NCBI GenBank assembly: GCA_029959615.1
Contig: JASCOD010000009.1
Location: 62,001-126,000 of the forward strand
Length of the DNA: 64,000 bases
Reading direction: 5' to 3'
DNA from: Flavobacteriaceae bacterium PS02338
Lineage (GTDB): Bacteria; Bacteroidota; Bacteroidia; Sphingobacteriales; Sphingobacteriaceae
Shown: positions 8,131-17,414 of the stretch, one piece after another
Layout of the letters: every line of letters starts with the position of its first letter
Numbering within the stretch: the first letter of the stretch is position 1
Notes under the pieces: generated by a model
What the model was told of the DNA's origin: nothing
Database searches by the model: none
The model's input: the letters and a program-made list of their open reading frames with translations, nothing else
Position numbers and translations under genes: made by a program

Positions 8131-8925
8131 TTATACAGCCACTATCCCCTTAATATGCGGATGTGCTTCGTAGTTTACTAATTCAAAATCTTCAAATTTA
8201 AAATCGAAGATATCTTTAACGTCGGGGTTTATTTTCATGGTTGGCAAAGGTTTTGGATCTCTGCTCAATTGTAATTTTACTTGATCTAAATGGTTATTGT
8301 AAATATGTGCGTCTCCAAAAGTGTGGATGAAATCTCCAGCTTCTAAACCGCAAACTTGTGCTACCATCATGGTTAACAAAGCATAAGAAGCAATATTAAA
8401 AGGTACGCCCAAGAAAATATCCGCACTGCGTTGATACAACTGGCAGCTCAATTTTCCATCAGCTACATAAAATTGGAAAAAAGCGTGACACGGAGGTAAA
8501 GCCATGTTTTCAATTTCTGCAACATTCCAAGCAGAAACGATGATACGTCTCGAATCCGGGTTGTTTTTAATGGTATTGATGATTTGTTTGATTTGGTCAA
8601 TATGTCCACCGTTTGGCGTTGGCCAGCTTCTCCATTGCGAACCGTAAACCGGACCTAAATTCCCATCTTCATCTGCCCATTCGTCCCAAATACGCACACC
8701 GTTATCTTTTAAATATTTAATATTGGTATCGCCTTGTAAAAACCAAATCAGCTCATGGATGATGGATTTTAAATGCAGTTTTTTGGTAGTTACCATGGGG
8801 AAACCATCTTGCAGATTAAAACGCATTTGGTAACCAAATACGCTGATGGTGCCTGTTCCGGTTCTATCGTGTTTTTGTGTGCCAGTGTCTAGCACATGCT
8901 GCATCAAATCTAAATATTGTTTCAT
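8131..8925 (-). CDS. thyA: Thymidylate synthase
   Basis: A 264-residue enzyme, the same length as E. coli ThyA, that methylates dUMP to dTMP using methylenetetrahydrofolate. The catalytic cysteine is C146 in LPPCHAFFQFY. The phosphate-binding RRIIVSAWN and the C-terminal YEAHPHIKGIVAV are present. It is the first gene of the thyA-four-helix-bundle-folA unit and has a predicted promoter at 9040-9047, giving a leader of about 110 bases that contains a GTCATTCCGA-type repeat. Confidence 0.97.
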   Translation of the reverse strand: MKQYLDLMQHVLDTGTQKHDRTGTGTISVFGYQMRFNLQDGFPMVTTKKLHLKSIIHELIWFLQGDTNIKYLKDNGVRIWDEWADEDGNLGPVYGSQWRSWPTPNGGHIDQIKQIINTIKNNPDSRRIIVSAWNVAEIENMALPPCHAFFQFYVADGKLSCQLYQRSADIFLGVPFNIASYALLTMMVAQVCGLEAGDFIHTFGDAHIYNNHLDQVKLQLSRDPKPLPTMKINPDVKDIFDFKFEDFELVNYEAHPHIKGIVAV

Positions 8926-8938
8926 ATACTTCTACGCT

Positions 8939-9004
8939 TTGTCATTCCGACGATAGGAGGAATCTAATAAATTTTAATAGATTCTTCGCTGAGCTCTGAA
9001 TAAC
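8939..9004. repeat. GTCATTCCGA-type inverted repeat in the thyA leader
   Basis: GTCATTCCGACGATAGGAG followed by GAATCTA, then TAGATTC and a diverged reverse copy ending CTGAATAAC. This is one of several imperfect palindromes in the window that begin with GTCATTnC or GTCATCCT. Confidence 0.6.
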
Positions 9005-9039
9005 AGCTTACATAATAATGTGCTAAAAATTGTGAAACA

Positions 9040-9047
9040 CAAATCTA
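9040..9047 (-). promoter_or_regulatory. Predicted -7 element for thyA operon
   Basis: The minus strand reads TAGATTTG, matching TAnnTTTG, 115 bases before the thyA start. No clear -33 box at ideal spacing. Confidence 0.4.
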
Positions 9048-9143
9048 ACCATTAAAAATCAACCTCGTATTTATGTTTTTCAACAGTGTTGATGGATATT
9101 AGATTTCTATGTTGTAAAACGATATTTTATCTCGAAAATGCAT

Positions 9144-9151
9144 TAGTTTTG
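9144..9151 (+). promoter_or_regulatory. -7 element 7 bases before the DUF1287 gene start
   Basis: TAGTTTTG matches TAnnTTTG and ends 7 bases before ATG 9159, so the transcript may begin at or next to the start codon. Confidence 0.4.
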
Positions 9152-9158
9152 CTAAACG

Positions 9159-9749
9159 ATGATGTTTAGAAAAATAATCTTTTCAGTTTTTATAGCTAAC
9201 TTGTTTTGTACAGCAGGCTTTGCACAATCGGCAAAGGCCTTAAAACTTTCTGACGCTACTATTTCGCTCACCAAAGATAAAGTGGTTTACGACCCTGCAT
9301 ATTTTAGGATAGCTTATCCAAACGGAGATGTACCTGCGGATAAGGGAGTGTGTACAGATGTCGTGATTAGAGCCTATCGTAAATTGGGTACAGACTTACA
9401 AAAAGAAGTACATGAGGATATGAAGGCTAATTTTAGGCTATATCCGAAAAACTGGGGCATGAAAACTACCGATAGGAATATCGATCACAGACGCGTACCT
9501 AATTTGATGGTTTTCTTCGGTAGAAAAGGAACAAAGAAACCGATGACTAAAAATGCTGCAGATTATTTGCCTGGAGATATCGTTTGCTGGGATTTAAATG
9601 GTAGACAATTGCATATTGGTTTAGTAGTTGACCGTAAAACTGGAGATGGTAAGCGTTACCTAATTGTTCATAATATCGGTTCTGGACAAGTGATAGAAGA
9701 TGTATTGTTCGCTTGGAAGATTATTGGACATTACAGTTACAAGCTGTAG
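9159..9749 (+). CDS. DUF1287 domain exported protein
   Basis: A 196-residue protein with a cleavable signal peptide (hydrophobic segment 4-20, cleavage likely near CTAGFAQS). The mature part matches the DUF1287 family. A Cys in GVCTDVVIRAYR, HRRVPNLMVFF and a His in LHIGLVVDR are placed as in papain-like (NlpC/P60-type) Cys-His hydrolases. A cell-wall amidase or peptidase role in the periplasm is inferred. It stands alone between the divergent thyA operon and ispE. ATG 9159 and 9162 are both possible starts. Confidence 0.85.
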   Translation: MMFRKIIFSVFIANLFCTAGFAQSAKALKLSDATISLTKDKVVYDPAYFRIAYPNGDVPADKGVCTDVVIRAYRKLGTDLQKEVHEDMKANFRLYPKNWGMKTTDRNIDHRRVPNLMVFFGRKGTKKPMTKNAADYLPGDIVCWDLNGRQLHIGLVVDRKTGDGKRYLIVHNIGSGQVIEDVLFAWKIIGHYSYKL

Positions 9750-9758
9750 TTAGTTACG

Positions 9759-9887
9759 AATTACGATTTTAGATTTGCAAGTCGTAAAGTGTAGTGCTTT
9801 CCGTATCTTTGATGCTATAAGCAAAAAAAAATAAAAACTTAGTGTTCTTCGTGCCTTCGTGGTCAAAAAAAATCTAAAATCGTAATT
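9759..9887. repeat. Inverted repeat with 18-bp perfect arms (TTACGATTTTAGATT type)
   Basis: AATTACGATTTTAGATTT at 9759-9776 is repeated as a perfect reverse complement at 9870-9887, with a 93-base loop. The loop contains the motif CTTCGTGCCTTCGTGG. A half copy of the same word occurs near 59040-59070. It lies between the DUF1287 gene and ispE. Confidence 0.85.
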
Positions 9888-9907
9888 CTACAATCTAAAA
9901 TCCCAAG

Positions 9908-10711
9908 ATGTTAACATTTGCCAACGCAAAAATAAATTTAGGCTTATTTCTTACTGAAAAACGTGCCGATGGTTATCATAATCTGCAGACTGTTTTTTAT
10001 CCCATAAAAATCAACGATGTGGTAGAGTTGGTAGATGCAGAGGAGAATCAGATGTTGATTAAGGGAATTGATATTCCGGGAGAAGATATAGACAATATCT
10101 GCTTGAAAGCATTTAAAATGCTGCAAAGTGATTTTAATCTTCCCAACCAACAAATTGTGCTGCTAAAAAATATTCCCGTGGGAGCGGGTTTAGGTGGGGG
10201 AAGTTCGAATGCAGCTTTTTTGATTAAGTTAGTGAATCAGAAATTCGATTTAGGTTTAACGGATGAACAAATGCAAGGTTACGCTAGACCTCTAGGAGCA
10301 GATTGTGCATTCTTCATCAAAAACAAGCCAACTTACGCTTTTGCCAAAGGCGATGAATTTGAGGAATTGGAAATTGATCTTTCTTCTTATTACTTGGTGC
10401 TGGTAAAACCACCAGTGCATGTTTCTACTGCACAGGCCTACAGTAAAGTAAACATAAAACAAGCTTCCAGTTCTTTAAAAGATTTGATACATTTGCCGCT
10501 ACAAGATTGGCAAGCTCATATTTTGAACGATTTTGAGCCTTCTGTTTTTGAAAAATATCCACAAATTGACGTAATAAAAACAAAGCTTTACCAAGCTGGG
10601 GCTAAATTTGCGCTAATGAGTGGCAGCGGATCTTCGGTATTCGCAATTTTTGAAAACGAAGTAAAACTGCCAGAACTGGAGAAAGAGAATTTAGTTTTTT
10701 ACGATATATAA
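9908..10711 (+). CDS. ispE: 4-(cytidine 5'-diphospho)-2-C-methyl-D-erythritol kinase
   Basis: A 267-residue GHMP kinase that phosphorylates CDP-methylerythritol in the non-mevalonate (MEP) isoprenoid pathway. The ATP-binding motif PVGAGLGGGSSNAA is at 90-103. Catalytic K8 (NAKINLGL) and D132 (GADCAFF) are in the expected places, and the C-terminal GSGSSVFAIF is present. The length is slightly short but complete. It is followed by a repeat-filled gap and the OsmC gene on the same strand. Confidence 0.95.
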   Translation: MLTFANAKINLGLFLTEKRADGYHNLQTVFYPIKINDVVELVDAEENQMLIKGIDIPGEDIDNICLKAFKMLQSDFNLPNQQIVLLKNIPVGAGLGGGSSNAAFLIKLVNQKFDLGLTDEQMQGYARPLGADCAFFIKNKPTYAFAKGDEFEELEIDLSSYYLVLVKPPVHVSTAQAYSKVNIKQASSSLKDLIHLPLQDWQAHILNDFEPSVFEKYPQIDVIKTKLYQAGAKFALMSGSGSSVFAIFENEVKLPELEKENLVFYDI

Positions 10712-10779
10712 AAGGTATAGGGTTTGAGGTTAAAGGCGTAAGGTCTCATATCTCACATCTCAATACTCAGTACTGAAAT
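10712..10779. repeat. GGTTTGAGGTTAAAGG-type intergenic repeat
   Basis: A short stretch of GGTATAGGG, TTTGAGGTTAAAGG and then ATCTCACATCTCAATACTC. It resembles the TTAGG-word repeats found at other gene boundaries in the window and fills the whole ispE-OsmC gap. Confidence 0.45.
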
Positions 10780-10780
10780 A

Positions 10781-11203
10781 ATGGAAATCAACCTGATCCG
10801 CAAAAGCGGTAAATTTAATTTTGAAGCAGAAAACGAAAGCGGTTTTACCGTAGAATTAGATGCAAAACAAGCAATAGGAGGAGAGGGAAAAGGCTTTCGT
10901 CCTATGGAAATGCTTCTTATTGGCTTAGGAGGCTGTAGTGGTATTGATATGGTAAATATCCTTACGAAACAGAAAGAAGAATTGAATGATATTAAAATCA
11001 ATATCAAGGCTACGAGAAAAGAGCAAGAAACGCCTGCAATTTTCGACGTGATTGATATTCAATTTAACCTGTTCGGCGAGTTGAGCGTCCCAAAAGTAGA
11101 ACGTGCACTCCAAATGACCTTTGATAAATATTGTTCTGTTTCCAATATCTTGGGCAGATCAGCAACTATAAATTTTACATATACTATAAATGGTAATAAG
11201 TAA
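10781..11203 (+). CDS. OsmC-family protein
   Basis: A 140-residue OsmC/Ohr-fold protein. Members dimerise and often reduce organic or fatty-acid hydroperoxides with a pair of cysteines. Here the first family cysteine is in GLGGCSGIDMV (about 45-55) and the second is probably in DKYCSVSNIL near 115-124, so a peroxidase is possible. The sequence is closer to the YhfA-like branch than to OsmC proper, and that branch has no firm function. It lies in a co-directional run with ispE and metZ, with about 70-base repeat-like gaps. Confidence 0.85.
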   Translation: MEINLIRKSGKFNFEAENESGFTVELDAKQAIGGEGKGFRPMEMLLIGLGGCSGIDMVNILTKQKEELNDIKINIKATRKEQETPAIFDVIDIQFNLFGELSVPKVERALQMTFDKYCSVSNILGRSATINFTYTINGNK

Positions 11204-11281
11204 TACGTTTTAAGTTATACATAGCAATGCTGCTTATAACGGAAAACTTAAAACTTATCACCTAAAACCTACAACTTAATA

Positions 11282-12448
11282 ATGTCTGATAATTTCGAAA
11301 CCATAGCTATACGCACTCAAACCGAAAGAAGTTCGCATAAAGAGCATTCGTCACCAATTTATTTAACATCAAGTTATAAGTTTGACGACGCTGAAGAAAT
11401 GCGTGCTTTGTTCGCTAATGAGAAGGAAGGAAATGTATATAGTCGTTACTCTAACCCAAATACTTCGGAGTTTATTGAGAAGATGACGTTGTTGGAAGGG
11501 GCAGAAGATGGTTTTGCAACGGCTACAGGTATGGCGGCAATCTTTACCACTTTTGCAACTTTTCTGAAAAGTGGTGATCATATCGTTTCTAGTCGTTCGG
11601 TTTTTGGTTCTACACATCAATTATTGACCAATGTATTTGCTAAATGGGGTGTAACTTTTGATTATGCTGATTTAGATAAACCTCAAGATTGGGAAGGCTT
11701 GATTAAGCCAAATACCAAAATGATTTTCGTGGAAACACCATCTAATCCAGGAATTGATATTATTGATTTAGAGTTTTTGGGTGAATTAGCTAAAAAACAC
11801 AATCAGCTTTTGGTGGTGGATAACTGTTTTGCGACACCTTATTTACAGCAACCTATTAAATTAGGTGCGCATATTTCTATCCACTCCGCAACGAAATATA
11901 TTGACGGACAAGGCCGAGCTTTAGGTGGTATTATTTTGGGTACTAAAGCATTGATTGCTGATATAGTTGCTTTTGCTCGTCACAGTGGACCATCATTGTC
12001 TCCATTTAATGCCTGGATATTATCGAAAAGTTTAGAGACTTTGGCTGTTCGTATGGATCGCCATTGCGAAAACGCATTAAAAGTGGCAGAGTACTTGGAG
12101 AAACATCCGAAAATTAAGCTGGTAAAATATCCATTCTTACCTTCTCATCCTCAATATGAAATTGCTAAAAAACAGATGAAACAAGGTGGAGGTATTGTCA
12201 CTATTGTGGTTGATGGAGGCATTGAGGCTGCCCGTAAATTTATGGATGGCTTAAAGATGTTCTCTATTTCTGCAAACTTGGCTGATACAAGATCTATTGC
12301 TACACACCCAGCAACTAGTACGCATAGTAAGTTAAGCGAAGAAGAACGTAATATTGTAGGTATAGAACAAGGTTCTATCCGCCTATCTATCGGTTTAGAG
12401 CATATTGATGATATTTTGAAAGATATAGATCAGGCGCTGGGCAATTAG
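11282..12448 (+). CDS. metZ: O-succinylhomoserine sulfhydrylase (Cys/Met metabolism PLP enzyme)
   Basis: A 388-residue PLP enzyme of the gamma-family of transsulfuration enzymes. The internal aldimine lysine is K205 in HSATKYIDGQG; the cofactor aspartate is D180 in VVDNCFATP; YSRYSNPN (53-60) supplies the phosphate-contact Tyr and Arg from the partner subunit. The SATKYIDGQGR context is typical of MetZ, which makes homocysteine from O-succinylhomoserine and sulfide. A cystathionine gamma-synthase role is possible but less likely. A strong terminator follows. Confidence 0.88.
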   Translation: MSDNFETIAIRTQTERSSHKEHSSPIYLTSSYKFDDAEEMRALFANEKEGNVYSRYSNPNTSEFIEKMTLLEGAEDGFATATGMAAIFTTFATFLKSGDHIVSSRSVFGSTHQLLTNVFAKWGVTFDYADLDKPQDWEGLIKPNTKMIFVETPSNPGIDIIDLEFLGELAKKHNQLLVVDNCFATPYLQQPIKLGAHISIHSATKYIDGQGRALGGIILGTKALIADIVAFARHSGPSLSPFNAWILSKSLETLAVRMDRHCENALKVAEYLEKHPKIKLVKYPFLPSHPQYEIAKKQMKQGGGIVTIVVDGGIEAARKFMDGLKMFSISANLADTRSIATHPATSTHSKLSEEERNIVGIEQGSIRLSIGLEHIDDILKDIDQALGN

Positions 12449-12481
12449 CAGTAGGCAGTTTTCATTTGCCAAAAAGTAAAC

Positions 12482-12519
12482 AAAAAAAGGAGCAAAAATT
12501 AATTTTTGCTCCTTTTTTT
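12482..12519 (+). terminator. Terminator after metZ
   Basis: AAAAAAAGGAGCAAAAATT/AATTTTTGCTCCTTTTTTT forms a long stem with A and T tails on both sides, so it can act in both directions. Confidence 0.9.
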
Positions 12520-12531
12520 GTTTGATGCTTC

Positions 12532-12610
12532 TCGTCATTGCGAGGTACGAAGCAATCTATCATGTATTTATCACTCGCTTTAAAATTGTTTCGTTCCCAG
12601 CAATGACGGG
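12532..12610. repeat. CGTCATTGCGAGG-type imperfect palindrome
   Basis: TCGTCATTGCGAGGTACGA and AGCAAT at the left are mirrored by ATTGTTTCGTTCCC and AGCAATGACGG at the right. This word is common between genes in Bacteroidota. Here it separates metZ from the convergent cvfB-like gene. Confidence 0.7.
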
Positions 12611-12626
12611 AAATGGATGGTAATTG

Positions 12627-13454
12627 TTAATCTACCAACTTAATATGATGGTCTGAGAGTGTGATTAAACGTTCTTTATATAAACCTCCAATTGCTTTTT
12701 TGAAAGCACTTTTACTTACTTGAAACCTATTGTAAATTTCTTCTGGCGTGCTTTTATCACCTAGATTAATTTCGCCAACAACTCGAAGTTCTTCCAAAAT
12801 ATAGTCCTTTGTTTCTAGTACATGTCCAAAGCCAGATGGCTGAAGTGTGAGATCTATTTTTCCTTCTACTCTGATTTTCTTAATCCATCCAGTAGTTCTT
12901 TGACCAGGTTCTACTATCGAAAATACTTCGTTGTGATACAGTAAGCCTATAAATTCATCGTTGATAATAGCGTTGTAGCCCAAATCTGATTTGTCTACAA
13001 TTAATAAGTCAACAGTATCGCCTTCCTCAAAATCAAAATTATGATGTTCTACAAATTGATCTACTTTAGAAGAAGCCAATAACTTATTCGAGAAATCATC
13101 TAAATAAACATAAACTACATAGCTTTCGCCAATTTCCATTGGTTTTTTCTGCTCTCTTCTGGGGATGAAAACATCTTTATCTATTCCGATATTCACAAAA
13201 GCACCATCATCATTAACAGATACAACTGTCAATAGCGCAAATTCATCGGCAGTAGCCAAAACTTCCTTTAAAGTAGCAACCGTACTACCATCTTTATTGA
13301 GATAAACAAAGGCATCTATATCATCACCCAATTCCAAGTCTTTTGGAACTTCTACAAAAGGCAAAAGCACTTCTTCTGTACCGTCTGTTAAACTTAAACC
13401 CTGACTGTTTTTAGCTGCTACTCGCAGTTGATTATATTTGCCTATTTCTATCAT
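12627..13454 (-). CDS. S1-domain RNA-binding protein, CvfB-like
   Basis: A 275-residue cytoplasmic protein resembling CvfB/YitL. Three S1-type beta-barrel segments can be seen (about 1-65, 66-135 with DDGAFVNIGIDKDVFIP, and 140-210 with LGYNAIINDEFIGLLYHNEVF). A C-terminal winged-helix-like region follows (about 220-275, VSKSAFKKAIGGLYKERLI). CvfB proteins bind RNA and influence virulence regulators in Firmicutes; the role in Bacteroidota is not known. Divergent from the TPR/HTH gene. Confidence 0.85.
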   Translation of the reverse strand: MIEIGKYNQLRVAAKNSQGLSLTDGTEEVLLPFVEVPKDLELGDDIDAFVYLNKDGSTVATLKEVLATADEFALLTVVSVNDDGAFVNIGIDKDVFIPRREQKKPMEIGESYVVYVYLDDFSNKLLASSKVDQFVEHHNFDFEEGDTVDLLIVDKSDLGYNAIINDEFIGLLYHNEVFSIVEPGQRTTGWIKKIRVEGKIDLTLQPSGFGHVLETKDYILEELRVVGEINLGDKSTPEEIYNRFQVSKSAFKKAIGGLYKERLITLSDHHIKLVD

Positions 13455-13559
13455 TGCTCTAAACTAATTGGCAAAGATAGCAAGAATATCATCATTAGCT
13501 TTTGTTTTAAATGGCTAAAACAATTAGGAATGTTATCTTTGGTTTAAGATCCTCTCCTT

Positions 13560-15311
13560 ATGTTCCGTTCAGCTATTTTTCTACTTCTACTATTTCTATT
13601 TTCTTCTTCCTGTTTTGCGCAGAAATCTGATGTAGAAGAGTTCGTGAAAGCTTGGTCTGTAACTGGTAAAAATCAAACACAAAAAGCGGAAGAAACTTAT
13701 CTGATCCTAAAAAATAGATACAATCCACAGAAATTTCTAGCCATTTCGAAGCAATTTGATTCGTATATGGCTGATCATTCAGACGATCGCTTAAAAGCTC
13801 GTATTTATATGTTTCAAGTGTTGGGGAAAAGAGAGTTCCATATTGTTTTACAGCAACAAGATACGCTGAAGGTAGTAGAAGCAATTAAGCTAGCACGTAA
13901 ATTGCAAGATGCTCAATTACTGGCAGAAATTTATGCATTGGCAGCTGATATTGACTTTGAAGGGGGCTATTTGCTTTATAATTTAAAAGCGCTGGAGTTA
14001 CAAAAAAAAATAGGTTTTGAATATTTCTCTTTTGTGCAAAACCGCTTTTTCGGTGCCAGCATAGCTTTATACAAAACCCATGATTTTAAGGAGAGTATCG
14101 AATATGGTAAAAAATGCTTGGCCTTTAAAGATGTTAAAACGCAGAAATGGGATGCCATTGTTTACATTTTTCAACTTGATATTATAGGAGCTTCCTATAT
14201 CGCCCTTAAAAAATATGATAACGCAATCGCTTATTATCAAAAGATTATCGATTCTATTGGTTCGATAACTTCCAACTCAGAAGCGAAAGAACTTTGGAGA
14301 GCTATAGCTAAAGGAAATATTGGTCGTTGCCTTTTTTACAAAAATGATATTAAGAATGCTTGGCCTTTAATAAACGCTCATTTAGCGGTGGCCTTAAAAT
14401 ATCAACAGTGGAATAACGTAGCGCTTGCTGAAAACGCTATAGGCGAAATACACTTGAAAAAACGGGCCTATTCGCAAGCATATATTGCTTTTAGAAAAGC
14501 GCTTTCGGCAGCTCGAAAGAGTAATCGAATAGAGGAGAAAGTGAAGGCTACCGATGGTTTACTAGCAAGTTATGCCCATTTGGGAAATCCAGATAGCTTG
14601 CTTCATTATCAGAAGCAACATCGTGCTTATTTACTAGAGCAAGCTGATGTGGTAAACGACGGAAAACTTTCTGCAATGAATTCGAAAATTTTGTTCGACG
14701 ACGGGCAAAGAAAATTGGAAGTTGCTAATGCCAGTATTTCTAGTTTAAAGCAAACCAGAAATATCATCATTATTTCGATAGCGATTTTAACGGTTTTTAT
14801 TTGGTTGCTTTATAATAGGCAAGCATTGAAAATCAAGCTGGAAAAGCAACAAATGGTTTTCGAAAGCCTTAAGGTAAAAGCCGAAGTGGATAAGGCAAGA
14901 AATAGTTTACAGCAGTTTAGAAATCAAATGTTAGAAAAAGATCAGCTAATTGCCAACTTACGACAATCTTTGCAAAAAACTGTGCTCGAAAATAATTTGG
15001 ATGAAAAGCAGATAGGACAGAAACTTTTGGCGTATGTACTAGTCACCGATGAACAATGGAAAAGTTTCAGAGAAGATTTTAATAAAGTTTATCCTTTCTT
15101 TTTCCCACGCATTAATGCCATTGTAGCAAATCTATCGTCAGCCGAGGAGCGCTTGGCAAGTTTGATTTTCCTTCAGATGGAGAATAAGGAGATTGCTGGG
15201 ACACTAGGCATCAGTGTTGAGAGTGTAGCAAGAAGCAAAAGACGTTTAAGACAAAAACTTCCATTATTGCCCGATCAATCCATTGAAATCTATATCCTGT
15301 CTTTGATATAG
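13560..15311 (+). CDS. TPR-containing membrane regulator with C-terminal HTH
   Basis: A 583-residue protein with a signal peptide (residues 1-20, ending SSCFAQ). A long all-helical TPR region (about 60-370) is in the periplasm. One membrane helix follows (about 400-415, NIIIISIAILTVFIWLLY), then a coiled coil (about 420-490) and a C-terminal LuxR-like helix-turn-helix (ENKEIAGTLGISVESVARSK). This architecture recurs in Bacteroidota as a single-protein sensor whose HTH faces the cytoplasm. The target is unknown. It directly precedes a T9SS cargo gene and may control it. A TATCTTTG promoter-like box lies at 13534-13541. Confidence 0.8.
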   Translation: MFRSAIFLLLLFLFSSSCFAQKSDVEEFVKAWSVTGKNQTQKAEETYLILKNRYNPQKFLAISKQFDSYMADHSDDRLKARIYMFQVLGKREFHIVLQQQDTLKVVEAIKLARKLQDAQLLAEIYALAADIDFEGGYLLYNLKALELQKKIGFEYFSFVQNRFFGASIALYKTHDFKESIEYGKKCLAFKDVKTQKWDAIVYIFQLDIIGASYIALKKYDNAIAYYQKIIDSIGSITSNSEAKELWRAIAKGNIGRCLFYKNDIKNAWPLINAHLAVALKYQQWNNVALAENAIGEIHLKKRAYSQAYIAFRKALSAARKSNRIEEKVKATDGLLASYAHLGNPDSLLHYQKQHRAYLLEQADVVNDGKLSAMNSKILFDDGQRKLEVANASISSLKQTRNIIIISIAILTVFIWLLYNRQALKIKLEKQQMVFESLKVKAEVDKARNSLQQFRNQMLEKDQLIANLRQSLQKTVLENNLDEKQIGQKLLAYVLVTDEQWKSFREDFNKVYPFFFPRINAIVANLSSAEERLASLIFLQMENKEIAGTLGISVESVARSKRRLRQKLPLLPDQSIEIYILSLI

Positions 15312-15406
15312 GTAAATGTTCTTTCGCTTGTCCGCTTTTTGTCCGCCTCGAAGCCTTGCTTAAACTGTCTTTAAAGTCAATATTTGATGGCTAATAAAAA
15401 AGACAG

Positions 15407-17398
15407 ATGAAACTAAAGATTACTTTATACCTCATTTTTTTAGGCTTTGGATTGAAAGCACAAACTATTACTCCAGATGCTAATGGTGTTGTTTACATTG
15501 ATGAACAAGGTGCCGGAAATAAAACAGGAAGCTCGTGGAATAATGCCGCTGAAATACGGCCGGCATTTACTAGTGCTAAAACAAATACAGCCATTCTACA
15601 GCTTTGGATAAAAGCAGGAAATTATTTCCCTACTACAGATGGAGATAAGCTAAAGTACTTGGAAATTACACGAAACCTTAAAGTTTACGGCGGTTTTGCA
15701 GGCACCGAATCTGCAATTTTGAATAGAGATTTACAGACCAATGTAACTACTATCAGCGGAAACATTGGAAATGCTGCCTCAACTTCTGATAATAGTCATC
15801 ATCTTTTGGTTATTTGGCCCAAAACCGATGTGGTCATTACTAACCAAACAACCATAGACGGGATTACGTTTCGTGATGCTAATGCAAATTCTGGAGCGGT
15901 AGTTAATAATGAATTGCCGCTATATATGGGAGCGGCTATTTTTGCCTGTATCCAGGATTTCAGTCAAAAGAACTACCCAATTATTAGCAATTGTAAATTT
16001 GTGGATAACTATGCCGATCAAGGTGGTGCCGCTATTTATTACGATGGTTTGTTGGCGACTTCTGAGCAGCTCAAAATTCAAGACTGTGTTTTCGAGAATA
16101 ATGTGTCTTCTTATGTGGGTGGCGCCCTGTTTTTCTTCTACGATGCGGCCTACTTGGATCAGTACAATACACAACAGCATTACTACAACGCTGAAGTGCT
16201 GAATTGCACTTTTAAAGGTAATAAGGTTAATAATAATGCTCAAGGACGTGGTGCTGAAAGTTCTGGAGGTGCTATTTGCGCTTTGGGTCAGGGGAATGTG
16301 ATGGTAAGGAATAGCACTTTTCACGAAAATACTTCAGATATTACTTTTACGGCACATGGTTATGCAACCTACGGTAATGGTAGTGGGGTAGCGGCTGTAA
16401 GAAATGCCAATGTGAACATTTACAATTCGCTATTTTACGATAACAATAAAGCTTCAATTTTTAATAGAGAGGCTAATTTGAAATTAATTAATTCTACAGT
16501 ATACCATACCACTAATGAATTGGTGTCGCTGTCTTTAGCTAAATCGTTCGATATGCATAACTCCATACTTTGGAATGATGCAGTAAACACACCAGCCCTA
16601 CTTTTGCCAGATATACAGCCCATCACAGCAGTGATTAACAACAGTATTTTTAATGCAACACCCTCAATTGTACTCACCTCATCAACTAATAACTCATCTC
16701 AAAATCCACTATTTGTTACCGCCAATAATTTCACCCCTTCATCTGCTAGTCCTGCAATTAACGCCGGTAATGTTACGCTCTATATTCCATATTTAACACT
16801 GGCAAGCGATAAAGATATCTATGGAAATCCGAGACTAGATGGCATCAGCATTGATATTGGTGCAGTAGAATATATTGCAACTTTGCCTGTAGTGCTTGAT
16901 GATTTTAAGGTAGCAAAGCGATTAAACGGGGTGGATTTGGAGTGGCAAACATTTTCAGAAACGAATAACAAAGGTTTTAATATCCTAAAATCTTCAGATG
17001 GGATTGACTTTAAGACTGTCAGTTATGTTGCCGCAAAAGGAGCTGGAAAATACAATTGGTTTGATAAAATACCATTTGCTGGAAAGAACTATTATCAGTT
17101 ACAACAAATAGACCTCAATGGCACCACGAAAATAGTGGGTTATGGCGCATTAAATTTTGATATGTTAACTGAAGCGCTATACCCCAACCCAACAAAAAAC
17201 GTAGTAAATATCCGTTTGAATGAGGATAGTTATCGGGAAGCTAGGTTGTTTGATGTTTCTGGTCAACTCCTGTTAAAAAGTACGGTTCAAACTAATAGTC
17301 GTATGGTTTCGCTTGATTTGTCTAAGTTTTCTCCCGGAATTTATTTCGTAAAGCTTATCGGGTTAGAAACCAAAAGCTTTAAAGTGGTTAAGCAATAA
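15407..17398 (+). CDS. T9SS type A sorting-domain protein with beta-helix (choice-of-anchor Q type)
   Basis: A 663-residue secreted protein. The signal peptide ends near GLKAQT. A right-handed beta-helix region (about 60-480) has repeated short turns such as NCKFVDNYADQGGAA and DCVFENNVSSYVGGA, and ends in DIGAVEY, typical of choice-of-anchor Q proteins. The C-terminal 75 residues (YPNPTKNVVNIRL to KSFKVVKQ) are a type A sorting signal for the type IX system, so the protein is exported to the surface or medium. A polysaccharide-binding or lyase role is possible, but no catalytic residues can be assigned. Confidence 0.88.
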   Translation: MKLKITLYLIFLGFGLKAQTITPDANGVVYIDEQGAGNKTGSSWNNAAEIRPAFTSAKTNTAILQLWIKAGNYFPTTDGDKLKYLEITRNLKVYGGFAGTESAILNRDLQTNVTTISGNIGNAASTSDNSHHLLVIWPKTDVVITNQTTIDGITFRDANANSGAVVNNELPLYMGAAIFACIQDFSQKNYPIISNCKFVDNYADQGGAAIYYDGLLATSEQLKIQDCVFENNVSSYVGGALFFFYDAAYLDQYNTQQHYYNAEVLNCTFKGNKVNNNAQGRGAESSGGAICALGQGNVMVRNSTFHENTSDITFTAHGYATYGNGSGVAAVRNANVNIYNSLFYDNNKASIFNREANLKLINSTVYHTTNELVSLSLAKSFDMHNSILWNDAVNTPALLLPDIQPITAVINNSIFNATPSIVLTSSTNNSSQNPLFVTANNFTPSSASPAINAGNVTLYIPYLTLASDKDIYGNPRLDGISIDIGAVEYIATLPVVLDDFKVAKRLNGVDLEWQTFSETNNKGFNILKSSDGIDFKTVSYVAAKGAGKYNWFDKIPFAGKNYYQLQQIDLNGTTKIVGYGALNFDMLTEALYPNPTKNVVNIRLNEDSYREARLFDVSGQLLLKSTVQTNSRMVSLDLSKFSPGIYFVKLIGLETKSFKVVKQ

Positions 17399-17414
17399 CT
17401 GAAAGAATACCATC

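Noticed and set aside
10753..11007. Minus-strand ORF opposite the OsmC gene
   Set aside because: Shadow frame of a well supported gene on the other strand.
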